Source of the DNA: Rhodoferax sp.
GTDB lineage: Bacteria; Pseudomonadota; Gammaproteobacteria; Burkholderiales; Burkholderiaceae_C
Direction of reading: 5' to 3'
DNA length: 64,000 nt
Assembly (NCBI RefSeq): GCF_030653815.1
Contig: NZ_JAURYQ010000014.1
Span: 1 to 64,000, forward strand
The translations under genes and the position numbers were made by a program. The notes beneath the pieces were generated by a model. It saw only the letters and a program-made list of their open reading frames with translations, searched no databases and was not told the origin of the DNA. Positions 63,328 through 64,000 of this stretch are shown here, piece after piece. How positions within the stretch are numbered: the first letter of the stretch is position 1; the number at the start of each line of letters is the position of its first letter.

Positions 63328-64000
63328 ATGATTGAACTCATCCACATTCAGCAAGCCGCCGAGCGCCTGCAAGGTCACCTGCTGCGCACCCCCTGCGTGG
63401 CCTCCAAAACACTGTCGGACATCACCGGGGCGCAGGTGGTGCTGAAGTTCGAAAACCTGCAGTTCACGGCCTCGTTCAAGGAGCGCGGTGCCTGCAACAA
63501 GCTGTCACAACTCAATGCCGAGGAGCGCGCCCGCGGTGTCATCGCCATGAGCGCGGGTAACCACGCGCAGGGGGTGGCCTACCATGCGCAGCGCCTCGGC
63601 ATTCGGGCGGTGATCGTCATGCCGCGTTTCACGCCGGGTGTCAAGGTCGAGCGCACCCGTGGTTTTGGCGCCGAAATCGTGCTGCATGGCGACACGCTGG
63701 ATGAGGCACGCGCCCACGCCTTGCAGCTGGCCGGGCAGCAGCGGCTGGTGTTTGTGCACCCCTATGACGATCCTGACATCGTGGCCGGGCAGGGCACGGT
63801 GGCGCTGGAGATGCTGGAAGACGAGCCCGACCTCGACACCCTGGTGGTGGCGATTGGCGGTGGCGGTCTGATTGCCGGCATGGCCACAGCGGCCCGGGCG
63901 CTCAAACCCGGCATCGAGATCATCGGCGTGCAGGCCGCGCGGTTTCCCGCCATGTTCAATGCCATCAAGGGCACCCACCTGCCGCAGGGCAACAGCAGCA
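63328..64000 (+). CDS. Threonine ammonia-lyase (partial, runs off the window)
   Basis: The first 224 residues of a PLP-dependent enzyme. The PLP lysine lies in TASFKERGA near residue 51, SAGNHAQG at about 75 and GGGGLIAG near 186, all typical of TdcB/IlvA. It deaminates threonine or serine to 2-oxo acids. No stop occurs before 64000, so the C-terminal part, which would tell the biosynthetic from the catabolic form, is missing. Confidence 0.9.
   Translation, partial: MIELIHIQQAAERLQGHLLRTPCVASKTLSDITGAQVVLKFENLQFTASFKERGACNKLSQLNAEERARGVIAMSAGNHAQGVAYHAQRLGIRAVIVMPRFTPGVKVERTRGFGAEIVLHGDTLDEARAHALQLAGQQRLVFVHPYDDPDIVAGQGTVALEMLEDEPDLDTLVVAIGGGGLIAGMATAARALKPGIEIIGVQAARFPAMFNAIKGTHLPQGNSS

Overview
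The window is GC-rich, densely coded DNA from a betaproteobacterium, most likely a member of the Burkholderiales/Comamonadaceae. The assignment rests on three gene products that closely resemble Comamonas testosteroni steroid enzymes as I remember them: 3alpha-hydroxysteroid dehydrogenase/carbonyl reductase, Delta5-3-ketosteroid isomerase and 3beta/17beta-hydroxysteroid dehydrogenase. No database search was possible.

Positions 1 to about 38,330 form a steroid (probably bile-acid or other side-chain-bearing steroid) catabolic island. Layout: the end of etfA; hsdA-ksi; a ccdAB toxin-antitoxin pair; a divergent crotonase; then a long + strand operon (3078-15805). That operon carries an SDR, a MaoC/DUF35 hydratase pair, a thiolase-fold aldolase, two heteromeric acyl-CoA dehydrogenase pairs, two CoA ligases and a metallo-hydrolase. 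Next come an outer-membrane DUF1329/DUF1302 pair and a convergent YCF48/RND/SnoaL operon. A second aldolase with a DUF35-MaoC fusion follows, then the lower 9,10-seco pathway (tesG, tesF, tesE, tesD and a flavin reductase on the - strand). The + strand operon tesA2-tesH-tesI-HSD-kshB-like-fadD3-like closes the island.

Read together, these genes activate a steroid acid with CoA, shorten the C17 side chain by two dehydrogenation/hydration/retro-aldol rounds, oxidise the 3- and 17-hydroxyls, desaturate ring A, hydroxylate the 3-HSA intermediate, hydrolyse the meta-cleavage product and process the C4-C6 fragment to acyl-CoA and pyruvate. The ring-cleavage dioxygenase (tesB/hsaC), the KshA oxygenase, the ring C/D genes (ipdAB type) and a dedicated regulator were not found here. 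A 19-bp motif, core GTCYNNNNRGACGATG, occurs in all four internal promoter regions of the island and links the catabolic and envelope genes into one probable regulon.

Positions 38,331-64,000 are mostly chromosomal backbone: a decayed cache-domain gene, an HpaI-type aldolase, pyrC, a LysR regulator, aldo/keto reductases, a CigR-like secreted protein, an Atm1-type ABC exporter and thioesterases. A TetR-headed beta-oxidation cluster follows (acyl-CoA dehydrogenase, DUF2147, FadB type, FadA, TlpA, crotonase), then srkA, a GspE/PilB-type ATPase, a GMC oxidoreductase, a DMT exporter and the start of a threonine dehydratase. Two families of dispersed intergenic hairpins lie in this half. I saw no tRNA, rRNA, CRISPR array or insertion sequence.
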